A stretch of 18,454 nt of DNA from the NCBI GenBank assembly GCA_024654065.1, contig JANLIQ010000004.1, positions 1 through 18,454 on the forward strand, given 5' to 3'. The position numbers were made by a program, and so were the translations under genes. The notes under the pieces were generated by a model, which was not told the DNA's origin, made no database searches, and worked only from the letters and a program-made list of their open reading frames with translations. Each line of letters opens with the position of its first letter. The first letter of the stretch is position 1. Below, piece after piece: positions 6,415 through 12,618 of this stretch. The stretch comes from Candidatus Berkelbacteria bacterium (GTDB lineage Bacteria; Patescibacteriota; UBA1384; 2-12-FULL-50-11).

Positions 6415-6461
6415 ATTTTACCTCAAAAATGTAAAGTTTGCTTTACAAGTGGTATTATATA
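6415..6461. promoter_or_regulatory. Divergent promoter region with a perfect inverted repeat
   Basis: TGTAAAG-TTTG-CTTTACA (6430-6447) is a perfect 7-bp inverted repeat. To its left, on the minus strand, TAAAAT (6415-6420) lies six bases before ATG 6408. To its right, on the plus strand, TATATA (6456-6461) lies six bases before ATG 6468; the overlapping TATTAT (6453-6458) has an extended TGG. Neither side has a good TTGACA, so an activator or repressor binding the palindrome could control both genes. The regulator is not identified. Confidence 0.55.
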
Positions 6462-6467
6462 ACCAAG

Positions 6468-6791
6468 ATGGATCAGAAAAATATCACCACGGCTTTTGAG
6501 CTACCCGGCAAGAAAATCACCAAGAATATTGGTTTGGTGCGAGGTATTACGGTTAGGTCGCGATCAATTTTTGGGACGCTTGGCGGTTCACTGCAAACCA
6601 TATTAGGTGGCAATATCACGCTTTTTACTGAACTCTGCGAAAAAACCCGATCCGAAGCTTACACAATTATGGTGCGTCACGCCGAGGAGATGGGCGCTAA
6701 CGGCATCATTATGGTCCGCTATGACGCCAATGATGTGATGTCGGGCGTGACCGAAGTACTCTGTTACGGTACGGCAGTTATCGTTGAGTAG
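6468..6791 (+). CDS. YbjQ/UPF0145 family protein, 107 aa
   Basis: The sequence fits the YbjQ (UPF0145, DUF74) family of small proteins proposed to bind heavy metals and form pentamers. Typical elements are GLVRGITVRSRSI, LGGNITLFTELCEKTRSEAY, MVRHAEEMGANGIIMVRYD and a C-terminal EVLCYGTAVIV strand. The length is normal for the family. The in-frame ATG at 6438 lies inside the inverted repeat, so ATG 6468 is preferred; it lies six bases after TATATA. The TAG stop (6789-6791) abuts the stop of the converging protease-like gene with no base between. The molecular role of the family is not established. Confidence 0.9.
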   Translation: MDQKNITTAFELPGKKITKNIGLVRGITVRSRSIFGTLGGSLQTILGGNITLFTELCEKTRSEAYTIMVRHAEEMGANGIIMVRYDANDVMSGVTEVLCYGTAVIVE

Positions 6792-7745
6792 CTACTGCTC
6801 TGTTTTAGCTGTGGGTGATTTGTAGTTGGGGTTGAAGTAACGATAGAAGGTTTCTATTTCAGAAAAGACTTTTTGTGATTCGGCGGCTTTAGCGTTGTAC
6901 TGCCTGACCATACTGTTGAATTGGTTAACCTTGGCGTTGAAAGCGTCGACATCTTCGTTGGCCACGCCGGCCGCTTGGAGTGATCGAAGCGTACTATCGA
7001 GGGCATTCATTTTCGTCTCTAGAGCCACTCCCTCCGCATTTAACTGATCAATTCGGCGAACGCGACTATTAAAACCGCCTTCTCGGTAGAGTCGGACGAC
7101 TTCGGCTCGATTGTTGAAATAAAGCTTGTAATGTTCCTCTAGTTCTGGAATTAGATCAGTGTACTCGACGCCAAACTTTGAGTGGAGCTCGCTGTAGACA
7201 TACGTAGCATCCCCAGCCTTTTTTTCTTTCAGCATATCGAGGATACCAGTTAGGTGGTAATCGTCTTTATGTTTAAGTAACTCCTGGTCGAGTAAGGCGT
7301 TGACTTGGGTTGTCTCATCATCAGTCAACTTATGGTACGCCACATGCAACATCTCATGGGTGGTGGCCGAGTACTTGTGGTCGCTAAATTCCGGATCGTC
7401 AATTTGCAGTAAGGTAGTTTTACGAGTATCAGTACAAGCTAAACCCTCGATCCCATCAGCGGCGCAGGTGGCACGGAAGGTTTCACCGTTAACGAACTGC
7501 GGATCGGTTCGGTAGAGCATCGCTTTACCCTTGTCGGTATAGGTATTCTTCAGGGCAATATCGGCAAATTCAGCTGTCGGTTGATAATTCTTGAGCACGC
7601 TGGCATCGGAGCGGAAATCACCGGTAGTTAGGACGCCAACGACAATAATAGCAAATATTACTAAGGCAAAAATTACGCAGCCCCTCAGGCAACCGTGACG
7701 CTTTTTCTTGACCGGAGTTGGATTATCCGCTGTCCCCTCGCTCAT
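6792..7745 (-). CDS. Membrane-anchored HExxH metalloprotease-like protein, 317 aa
   Basis: A short basic N-terminus (PVKKKRHGCLRG) precedes one membrane helix (about 24-41, VIFALVIFAIIVVGVLTT), so most of the protein lies outside. The outer domain carries HEMLHVAYH at 130-138, a zinc-protease motif HExxHxxxH. Two cysteines (Cys94, Cys104) flank a small loop and may form a disulfide. The last 100 residues are a long coiled coil (RIDQLNAEGVALETKMNALD and following). The start ATG 7745 is chosen over an upstream in-frame TTG because TACTAT (7752-7757) lies six bases before it and the upstream codons overlap the promoter. Protease activity is inferred from the motif only. Confidence 0.85.
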   Translation of the reverse strand: MSEGTADNPTPVKKKRHGCLRGCVIFALVIFAIIVVGVLTTGDFRSDASVLKNYQPTAEFADIALKNTYTDKGKAMLYRTDPQFVNGETFRATCAADGIEGLACTDTRKTTLLQIDDPEFSDHKYSATTHEMLHVAYHKLTDDETTQVNALLDQELLKHKDDYHLTGILDMLKEKKAGDATYVYSELHSKFGVEYTDLIPELEEHYKLYFNNRAEVVRLYREGGFNSRVRRIDQLNAEGVALETKMNALDSTLRSLQAAGVANEDVDAFNAKVNQFNSMVRQYNAKAAESQKVFSEIETFYRYFNPNYKSPTAKTEQ

Positions 7746-7751
7746 ACGAAA

Positions 7752-7790
7752 ATAGTACCACAAATTGATGCTTGTCAACGGCCTTGACAA
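7752..7790. promoter_or_regulatory. Divergent promoter with perfect inverted repeat TTGTCAA/TTGACAA
   Basis: TTGTCAA-CGGCC-TTGACAA (7772-7790) is a perfect 7-bp inverted repeat that places a TTGACA -35 on each strand. For the minus strand, TACTAT (7752-7757) has an extended TGG and lies six bases before ATG 7745; the spacing to TTGACA is 15, or 18 to the alternative TATTTT. For the plus strand the -10 is less clear; TTGATG (7765-7770) with AACAAT (7789-7794) is an alternative. Confidence 0.6.
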
Positions 7791-7810
7791 CAATTCCGAA
7801 AAAGCGCCGA

Positions 7811-8494
7811 ATGTTATTAATGGGTAGTTACCGTCGCGGTCTTATCCCTGTTGTCATCCTCTTGATAGCGGTTTTTGGCGTTGCCGCTGTCGCCACCGGC
7901 GCTGTTTATTGGACGAAAGCCAAAAACAAATCAAAAACCGATCTGACCGCCCAGCCAACGCTCGATACTAAGCGAGCAGAAAGTTCAACGCTCGAGACAG
8001 AGGCGGAAACCTATACTAGCACTAGTACCCTTAAGCCGTCATTCACTATTAATCCACCTTCAGGTTGGGTTCGGCCAACAGACATATTACAGGAAGCCGA
8101 TTATGCCCTAGCCGCGCCTCAACCAGACCGTGCTAGCGAGACCAAGGGTTTCTTCTCAAACATTAACATTGTCATTACCGCTCACGAAACTGGCTTCTCA
8201 ACTATTGAAGATTATAGAAGTAAGTATGCTCAAGATTTAGTCAACTCTACTCCCGGAATGGCTGTAGTTAGTACTGCCTCAAAAACCGTCAACGGTTACG
8301 AAACTTTTATTGTCGAAGCTACCGTTCCAAACGGCACCTATGATGTTCATCAGATCCAATATGTCTTTGTCGTTAGTAACGCCGTCGGTTTAGCGGCAAC
8401 TGGCTCGACAACAACCAAGACCTGGGAGCGTGACGGGACAAAAATAAAGGCCTCAATTGAATCTATAAAAATCTTACCATCCACTGCTTCATAA
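7811..8494 (+). CDS. Membrane-anchored DcrB/PsbP-like domain protein, 227 aa
   Basis: The N-terminus is basic with one membrane helix (IPVVILLIAVFGVAAVATGAVYW). A Thr/Ser-rich linker (ESSTLETEAETYTSTSTLK) follows. From about residue 75 a domain opens with FTINPPSGWVRP and continues through NINIVITAHETGFSTIEDYR, VNGYETFIVEATV and QIQYVFVVSNAVGLAATGS. This order resembles the DcrB/Mog1/PsbP fold of small surface proteins. The fold call is moderate and the function unknown. No Shine-Dalgarno site is visible; ATG 7811 is preferred to the TTG at 7772, which lies inside the divergent operator, and ATG 7820 is an alternative. The product would be exposed on the outer face of the membrane. Confidence 0.8.
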   Translation: MLLMGSYRRGLIPVVILLIAVFGVAAVATGAVYWTKAKNKSKTDLTAQPTLDTKRAESSTLETEAETYTSTSTLKPSFTINPPSGWVRPTDILQEADYALAAPQPDRASETKGFFSNINIVITAHETGFSTIEDYRSKYAQDLVNSTPGMAVVSTASKTVNGYETFIVEATVPNGTYDVHQIQYVFVVSNAVGLAATGSTTTKTWERDGTKIKASIESIKILPSTAS

Positions 8495-8550
8495 GTTTTC
8501 ATCAAAAATTCTAACGAGAATATTGTTCTGAGCATTAGTAAGAAAAGCTT

Positions 8551-9204
8551 ATGTCCTTATTAGCCTATGTGTCTGGGAAGATTAGAACTGAACAAGGTCA
8601 GTGTTTTGTTGGTGACCAGAAAATAGATTGCCCGAACAACTCACCCTTCGGCCTTGGTGGACAAGAAACCCAATCAGGCACGAAGCTAGATATCTTGCCA
8701 AACAATTTCATCACCGACTCTCGTAACGACACTCTGTTCACCGGTATTTTTTCGGCAATTGTTGTCCTTTTTGTTCTCCTAGCAGCTTTCAAAGCTAAAA
8801 TTTTCGGCAAAACTCTAGGCGAATACCTTAAGCCTATTTGGTATTACGTCGTAATCTGCCTATTGGTTGTGGTTTGGCAATATCTGTTCGGCCTAAAAGC
8901 GGAATCCGGATGGTTTCTGCGAGTTAGCCAGTGGATTTGGGAGTTGGCCATCGCCCTCTCTGTGATCCAGCTTGTCCGAAAAAATAACTTCAATTTTGGC
9001 AATGTCTTTTTCCTGGCTGTTCTCTACGCCTTAATCATTCACGGCACCAAAGTTTCGGTTCGCTATTTTTTCTACGACAAAACACTACTGTACGTCTTAG
9101 ACCGCTTCATCTACGGCAGTTTGCTTGTCTTTATTATCGTCTGCGCCATCGGTGGCGCTATGATCTTGGTGGTGAAAAATGGGAAGGACAAAGAGCCGGG
9201 ATAA
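8551..9204 (+). CDS. Polytopic membrane protein of unknown function, 217 aa
   Basis: Residues 1-60 form a polar segment with two cysteines (GQCFVGDQKIDCPNN). Five hydrophobic segments follow: GIFSAIVVLFVLLAAF, IWYYVVICLLVVVWQYLFGL, WIWELAIALSVIQLV, VFFLAVLYALIIHG and SLLVFIIVCAIGGAMILVV. The C-terminus is short and charged (KNGKDKEPG). I recognise no family. It follows the DcrB-like gene by 56 bases on the same strand, so the two could be co-transcribed. No Shine-Dalgarno site or convincing -10 precedes ATG 8551. Confidence 0.82.
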   Translation: MSLLAYVSGKIRTEQGQCFVGDQKIDCPNNSPFGLGGQETQSGTKLDILPNNFITDSRNDTLFTGIFSAIVVLFVLLAAFKAKIFGKTLGEYLKPIWYYVVICLLVVVWQYLFGLKAESGWFLRVSQWIWELAIALSVIQLVRKNNFNFGNVFFLAVLYALIIHGTKVSVRYFFYDKTLLYVLDRFIYGSLLVFIIVCAIGGAMILVVKNGKDKEPG

Positions 9205-9238
9205 TTTACCTGAACCTACATACACCTCGGAGGTGAAA

Positions 9239-9391
9239 ATGGTTGGGCGATGTAAATCAGCCGAAAATCCAGGTTCGTATCTAGAATTCCCCAAGCCGGC
9301 TATGCCGACAGGATGTCCCCACCAGCCGGCGAGTCGCCCTACGAGTATAAACCACCGGCTTTCAACCGGTAGTAGATCGTTGAATGGATGA
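9239..9391 (+). CDS. Possible small protein, 50 aa
   Basis: An ATG at 9239 follows a good Shine-Dalgarno GGAGG (9229-9233) by five bases and opens a 50-residue frame with two cysteines and many Pro, Ser and Arg residues (MVGRCKSAENPGSYLEFPKP at the start). No membrane segment or known family is visible. A short hairpin ACCGG/CCGGT occurs near its end. The composition is unlike a typical folded protein, so translation rests mostly on the ribosome-binding site. Confidence 0.35.
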   Translation: MVGRCKSAENPGSYLEFPKPAMPTGCPHQPASRPTSINHRLSTGSRSLNG

Positions 9392-9428
9392 AACTAAATG
9401 TGAGAATATCTGCCGAGCGGAGAGATTC

Positions 9429-9869
9429 CTAGCTCTTCTGTAAAACAATCGTCACATTTGTGGTTTGGCCTTCATTTACTTCTGCCTTCTCGACAGTCGT
9501 TGCGACATAGCCAGAGGGGAAGCGAGATTGATTGAAGTAAACATAGTATGTTCCGGGAGCCACCTGAAAGCTTGCCTTGCCATTAGTATCAGCATCTTTA
9601 GCGCCCCACCCCTCTGGCTGTCCGCCCGGCTTGGTGCCAACATCAACCTCTATTCCCACCATCGGTTGATTACTGGAATCGGTGACAGTTACTTCCAGAA
9701 TCCCTTTGCCGCTAGGGATGCTAGTGTTAGTCGTGGTACTACCCGGTGGATTGCTGGTCTGATTAGTAGTGGTACTACCGCGAAATGGCAAAAAGTTACC
9801 CAAAAGATATCCTACGACTAATGAGATAACCGCAATAACGATAAATGCTCCAACCGGACTTTTATTCAT
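9429..9869 (-). CDS. Membrane-anchored protein with a Cna_B/SpaA-like beta domain, 146 aa
   Basis: One N-terminal membrane helix (about 8-28, AFIVIAVISLVVGYLLGNFL) is followed by a Thr/Ser/Asn-rich spacer (about 30-55) and a beta-sandwich domain. The domain pattern GILEVTVTDSSNQPMVGIEV, DADTNGKASFQVAPGTYYVY and EGQTTNVTIVLQ matches the carboxypeptidase-regulatory / Cna_B / SpaA type found in surface and adhesion proteins. It therefore likely sits on the cell surface. ATG 9869 has AGGGGG (9875-9880) five bases upstream, and a promoter precedes it (9889-9916). Confidence 0.85.
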   Translation of the reverse strand: MNKSPVGAFIVIAVISLVVGYLLGNFLPFRGSTTTNQTSNPPGSTTTNTSIPSGKGILEVTVTDSSNQPMVGIEVDVGTKPGGQPEGWGAKDADTNGKASFQVAPGTYYVYFNQSRFPSGYVATTVEKAEVNEGQTTNVTIVLQKS

Positions 9870-9888
9870 CCATTCCCCCTTTTCCTAC

Positions 9889-9916
9889 ATGATAAAACTT
9901 CAATCACATTTGACAA
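9889..9916 (-). promoter_or_regulatory. Promoter for the Cna_B-like surface protein
   Basis: TTGTCA (9911-9916), a 16-base spacer and TATCAT (9889-9894, five of six to consensus) lie on the minus strand, followed by the Shine-Dalgarno site. A second TTGACA lies further upstream near 9950. Confidence 0.6.
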
Positions 9917-9967
9917 GTGTCGCAGAGATTTAATTTGTCTCAAATTTAGTTGTCAACTACTGCCAAC

Positions 9968-10807
9968 TTATTTTGAAAGTTGAACCCAATCTTGACCCGT
10001 TCTTCCGCCAGATCGCGTACTAGAAGCATAGTTGCAAGGATTCGCGTCACGATATTCCTTGGAGTCTTTAGTGTTTTCCGGGGTAATACCGAAAGTAGCA
10101 AATTCGGCAATAACCGAGTCGGTCATATGATCGAAAGCTGAACCGAGAATCATCGTCTCTGTGTCATTTTCAAAGGCCCACTTAGCCCCAGTTAAAACAA
10201 CATCAAAATCATTTCCCTTCTCCCCAAGAGCAGCATAACCAACCAATTCACCGGCTTTAATCTCGTCCCCGATTTTATAATCTTTGACGAAGTAAATATG
10301 ACCAAATTCAAAACTAACGTTCGGGTCGATCGGTGTGGAGAGAGTGATGCCGTTACCGCTCTTCGGTCGCTTACCGGGCTCACCGATATGATCAGCTTCC
10401 AAATAAACATCCGAGACCGTGCCATCAAATGGTGCAAACATTTTGACTTTATCTAGCGTTCCCTGAAACGCTGAAACCGGATAGATATAATGCTTCATTG
10501 ATCGTTCGGTCTCGAGTAATCTTTCGAAGCTATATCCAGAGCTATCATGACCGGCACAACTACGGTATTTTGAGATACTTTGAATTTGTGTTAAATCCAA
10601 CGGTACGGCTGTAATATACTTCGCGTCCTGGCTCGGCCAACTAGTCTTTCTTTCCTCAGCCTTTTTCGACTTATCATCTGCGGGACCGATATTTTGTCCC
10701 TCATCTATCTTTTTCGAGCCGCTATTACTAACGGTAATTATTAGGGCACCAATCAGCAATAGAATGATTACCCCGACCCACCAAAAGCGTTTGAGAGTTG
10801 CCCGCAT
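9968..10807 (-). CDS. Membrane-anchored M23/LytM-like (duplicated hybrid motif) protein, 279 aa
   Basis: An N-terminal helix (WVGVIILLLIGALIITV, about 10-26) anchors the protein. After a charged linker (SKKIDEGQNIGPADDKSKKA) comes a beta-rich domain. The segment MFAPFDGTVSDVYLEADH and the segment VKDYKIGDEIKAGELVGYAA follow the layout of M23 peptidases and lipoyl-type domains. The HxH catalytic signature of active M23 enzymes is not seen; the corresponding stretch reads GNDFDVVL. It is therefore more likely a binding or regulatory domain than a peptidoglycan hydrolase. ATG 10807 lies six bases after TACAAT (10814-10819), so the mRNA may be leaderless although the GyrI-like gene ends only 33 bases upstream. 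Confidence 0.78.
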   Translation of the reverse strand: MRATLKRFWWVGVIILLLIGALIITVSNSGSKKIDEGQNIGPADDKSKKAEERKTSWPSQDAKYITAVPLDLTQIQSISKYRSCAGHDSSGYSFERLLETERSMKHYIYPVSAFQGTLDKVKMFAPFDGTVSDVYLEADHIGEPGKRPKSGNGITLSTPIDPNVSFEFGHIYFVKDYKIGDEIKAGELVGYAALGEKGNDFDVVLTGAKWAFENDTETMILGSAFDHMTDSVIAEFATFGITPENTKDSKEYRDANPCNYASSTRSGGRTGQDWVQLSK

Positions 10808-10813
10808 GAACTC

Positions 10814-10819
10814 ATTGTA
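10814..10819 (-). promoter_or_regulatory. -10 box for the M23-like gene
   Basis: TACAAT on the minus strand matches five of six consensus positions and is exactly six bases from ATG 10807. No strong -35 is visible. Confidence 0.5.
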
Positions 10820-10840
10820 GTCAATAACTCAGAGGGAGTG

Positions 10841-11347
10841 CTACCTCTTTTCGATCAGATTTCGGATAATGGTTTTAGCTTTCGGTCCGGGACGGGAGAG
10901 ATATTCTTCTTCGTGCATGCCGACCAATTTATAGCCGGAATCATCAATGAATTTGTGTAGATCTTTGATAGTCGGCCCTTCGTCAGCGTACGGACCGATA
11001 TATAAAACTTCAGCGTATTCGCCACCTTTCCAAGTATCGATGGTCGCTTTGATCTTCGGGTCTTTCTGCGGCAGGTCTTTTTGGCTGACGTAATCCGGCA
11101 CCGGCACACCCCAAATGCCTGTCCAGTCGCTTTTTGGTTTTAAATGCGCGTCCGGCCAACGAGCCGCTAACTTGCCCAACTCCATTTTGATACCTTTAGG
11201 TTTATACACTCCCATCTTCGCTCCATAGACTGCGCCGTAAAGGGCCTTCATATACGGCTCCATGACTTTGTTGGGGTCACCAAACGATGTAACTGTTACA
11301 ACTTTCCGGTCTGGTAGCTTTATTATCTGCGGCACAAATGCTTTCAT
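10841..11347 (-). CDS. GyrI-like small-molecule-binding domain protein, 168 aa
   Basis: The sequence reads as a stand-alone GyrI-like (AraC effector-binding type) domain. It has an N-terminal strand with DRKVVTVTSFGDPNK, a middle segment with WTGIWGVPVP, and a C-terminal YAEVLYIGPYADEGPTIKDL, then HEEEYLSRPGPKAKTIIRNL, the usual ending of this family. Such domains bind hydrophobic small molecules, and some hydrolyse cyclopropyl compounds. There is no DNA-binding domain and no membrane segment. ATG 11347 has only a weak purine stretch upstream; TATAGT lies nine bases before it. The gene is divergent from the frameshifted gene at 11422 and is followed by the M23-like gene. Confidence 0.85.
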   Translation of the reverse strand: MKAFVPQIIKLPDRKVVTVTSFGDPNKVMEPYMKALYGAVYGAKMGVYKPKGIKMELGKLAARWPDAHLKPKSDWTGIWGVPVPDYVSQKDLPQKDPKIKATIDTWKGGEYAEVLYIGPYADEGPTIKDLHKFIDDSGYKLVGMHEEEYLSRPGPKAKTIIRNLIEKR

Positions 11348-11382
11348 GGCTTCTCAACTATATTTTCAAACTTTTGCCACAA

Positions 11383-11391
11383 AAAATCCAG
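11383..11391. repeat. Module-joint motif AAAATCCAG, weak copy
   Basis: AAAATCCAG lies between the divergent GyrI-like gene and the frameshifted gene. The following bases (CATTGAGTAGCTGTTCG) align with those after the 11944 copy, so this is the 5' edge of the duplicated unit. Confidence 0.55.
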
Positions 11392-11409
11392 CATTGAGTA
11401 GCTGTTCGT

Positions 11410-11415
11410 TAGAAT
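11410..11415 (+). promoter_or_regulatory. -10 box for the first nuclease-like paralog
   Basis: TAGAAT (five of six to consensus) lies exactly six bases before ATG 11422, with no Shine-Dalgarno site, suggesting a leaderless mRNA. Confidence 0.55.
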
Positions 11416-11421
11416 AAAGTC

Positions 11422-11833
11422 ATGCCTAATGGCGTTTACCAGTGCAAAACACCTAAGATTGGTGCAACGAATTACTCCGAGGTTATAAAACGAGCCCGAG
11501 TAGTTTTTCGTCAAATTGAGAAACAAACGCGGCGACGGCCGTATTTGCGAAGTGCATATTTCGACAAAGAAAAGGTTTTTTGATTATTTCTGGCATCATA
11601 TTGATCAAGAGTCTCGTCCGGAACGCCGCCGCCGTTTAGTATTTTTGCCGTGTGCGTTGGAGTTAGTAGGAAAATCTCGTTTCAAACCAGAATCAAAGAA
11701 AAATCCCAACAAGCAATCGGAACTTCTGCACCGTTTTTCTGGTAAGTCGCCTTCGGACGATAGTTTTTCTGTGCAGATCAAAGAAGACACAAAATCAGGG
11801 TACAAATATCTGATGTCAGTTTTTCCAGAGTAA
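11422..11833 (+). pseudogene. First nuclease-like paralog, interrupted by a frameshift
   Basis: The frame from ATG 11422 reads MPNGVYQCKTPKIGATNYSE onward and stops at TGA 11581-11583 after 53 codons. The frame one base ahead continues from 11582 to 11833 (DYFWHHIDQESRPERRRRL, ending LMSVFPE) and matches the intact paralog at 12007-12417. The break lies in a run of six T bases (11576-11581). Compared with the paralog, two bases are missing or one is skipped; the joined product would be 136 aa, equal to the intact one. The sequence TTT-TGA at the break resembles the +1 programmed site of prfB (CTT-TGA), so recoding is possible, but simple inactivation or a homopolymer error is more likely. The family is discussed at the intact copy. 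Confidence 0.75.
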
Positions 11834-11886
11834 CAAAAAATCTCCAACAAGTGTGGTGATTAAACCCCGCATCGGAGACTTTCCTT
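11834..11886 (-). ncRNA. Candidate small RNA 1, convergent to the first nuclease-like paralog
   Basis: Start and end are approximate. A promoter at 11893-11921 points leftward. Downstream of it AAAGTCTCC can pair with GGAGATTTT over nine base pairs (including one G-U), enclosing about 28 bases, and then a T tract (TTTTTTG) ends the unit directly beside the stop codon of the paralog. There is no open frame of note. The same promoter-stem-T-tract order recurs beside the second paralog. It may be a small antisense-type RNA, or a bidirectional terminator with an incidental promoter. Confidence 0.45.
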
Positions 11887-11892
11887 AAGATA

Positions 11893-11921
11893 ACTATCTC
11901 AAGCATTGACCATATTGTCAA
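11893..11921 (-). promoter_or_regulatory. Promoter for candidate small RNA 1
   Basis: TTGACA (11916-11921), 17 bases, then GATAGT (11893-11898) preceded by TGA (extended -10) lie on the minus strand. The -35 is part of an inverted repeat TTGAC/GTCAA (11906-11921). Confidence 0.6.
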
Positions 11922-11943
11922 TAGCGACAACAGAAAAATTGGC

Positions 11944-11955
11944 CGAAAATCCAGA
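11944..11955. repeat. Module-joint repeat CGAAAATCCAGA
   Basis: One of three exact copies (11944, 12594, 13307). All share an upstream AATTG three bases before the 12-mer. It lies between the small-RNA promoter and the promoter of the second paralog. A GTCAATAGCGAC stretch lies about 20 bases to its left. Confidence 0.85.
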
Positions 11956-11994
11956 TCGTATAGTGTAGTTGTTCGGGTTTTGTTCACTTTTTGA

Positions 11995-12000
11995 TACGAT
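11995..12000 (+). promoter_or_regulatory. Extended -10 box for the second nuclease-like paralog
   Basis: TACGAT with TGA directly before it lies six bases before ATG 12007. No Shine-Dalgarno site is present. Confidence 0.5.
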
Positions 12001-12006
12001 ATTCGT

Positions 12007-12417
12007 ATGAAAGCATTTTCAGTAAAAACGCCCAAAATAGGCGCAACCAGATACCCTGACATTATTAAGAAGGCGCGTTCGGTTTATCACGAGATAGAAC
12101 AACGGACCAAACGCCGACCATATATCCGTAGTGCCTACTTCAAAAAGGAGAAAATATTCTTCGATTATTTTTGGGTTCATCTTAATCAAAAACTGCCGTC
12201 AGAGAGACGACGACGATTACGATTCTTTCCTTGTGTAATCGACCTTATCGAAAATTCGCGATTCGAACCGTTCACTGAACTAAATCGTTTCAAGAGAGAT
12301 GAGAGGCTATATCGTTTTACGGGTGCAACAAAAGATAATGAGTTATTCTTCGTTCAAATCAAAGAGGATCTGAAATCCAAGCAAAAGTTCTTGATGTCGG
12401 TGTTCAGCGGAGAGTAA
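12007..12417 (+). CDS. Second nuclease-like paralog, intact, 136 aa
   Basis: The protein is basic and compact. Residues shared with the frameshifted copy include KTPKIGAT, RRPYxRSAYF, KEKxFFDYFWxH, ERRRRLxFxPC, SRF and, near the end, RFxG, FxVQIKED and LMSVF. Clustered conserved Arg, His, Lys and Tyr, the size, and the closing beta-rich segment recall small RNase-fold toxins such as the barnase/EndoU/colicin/RelE-like group. This assignment is a pattern judgement and is uncertain. No antitoxin protein gene overlaps it, unlike the three toxin-antitoxin pairs further on. Instead a convergent small-RNA-like unit abuts its 3' end. It is leaderless by the spacing of TACGAT to ATG. Confidence 0.82.
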   Translation: MKAFSVKTPKIGATRYPDIIKKARSVYHEIEQRTKRRPYIRSAYFKKEKIFFDYFWVHLNQKLPSERRRRLRFFPCVIDLIENSRFEPFTELNRFKRDERLYRFTGATKDNELFFVQIKEDLKSKQKFLMSVFSGE

Positions 12418-12490
12418 CAAAAAATCTCCTGCCAAGTTGAGGTCTGTTGCCTTGCGGCGGTACAGCAGCTCACGGCCGGAGACTTTTCTT
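12418..12490 (-). ncRNA. Candidate small RNA 2, convergent to the second nuclease-like paralog
   Basis: Start and end are approximate. Downstream of the promoter at 12497-12525 the minus strand folds into a long hairpin. AAAAGTCTCC pairs with GGAGATTTTT, then TGAG with CTCA, CTGT with ACAG, and GCC with GGC around a GCAA tetraloop. The T tract follows at the paralog's stop codon. The outer stem, T tract and promoter are conserved with candidate RNA 1, whereas the loop region differs in length and sequence. That pattern fits a partner-specific RNA but has not been tested. Confidence 0.45.
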
Positions 12491-12496
12491 GAGTTA

Positions 12497-12525
12497 AGTA
12501 TTGCAAATACTGACCATATTGTCAA
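12497..12525 (-). promoter_or_regulatory. Promoter for candidate small RNA 2
   Basis: TTGACA (12520-12525), 17 bases, then AATACT (12497-12502) lie on the minus strand. The stretch CTATTGACAATATGGTCA is shared with promoter 1. Confidence 0.6.
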
Positions 12526-12593
12526 TAGTCGCTAGTAAGCTCCTAAAGCTCACGAACATGCCGCTCACTATAGCGACAAGTGAAAGAATTGAT

Positions 12594-12605
12594 CGAAAAT
12601 CCAGA
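12594..12605. repeat. Module-joint repeat CGAAAATCCAGA
   Basis: This copy is followed by GCCGGGG and lies just beyond the stop codon of the Doc-like gene. The GTCGC/GCGAC elements occur twice to its left (near 12520-12533 and 12571-12580). Confidence 0.85.
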
Positions 12606-12618
12606 GCCGGGGCGAAAG

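Noticed and set aside
11581..11583. TGA read as an amino acid (alternative code) to explain the broken paralog
   Set aside because: Other genes end in TGA at sensible places, and a readthrough would remain in the wrong frame for the rest of the protein.
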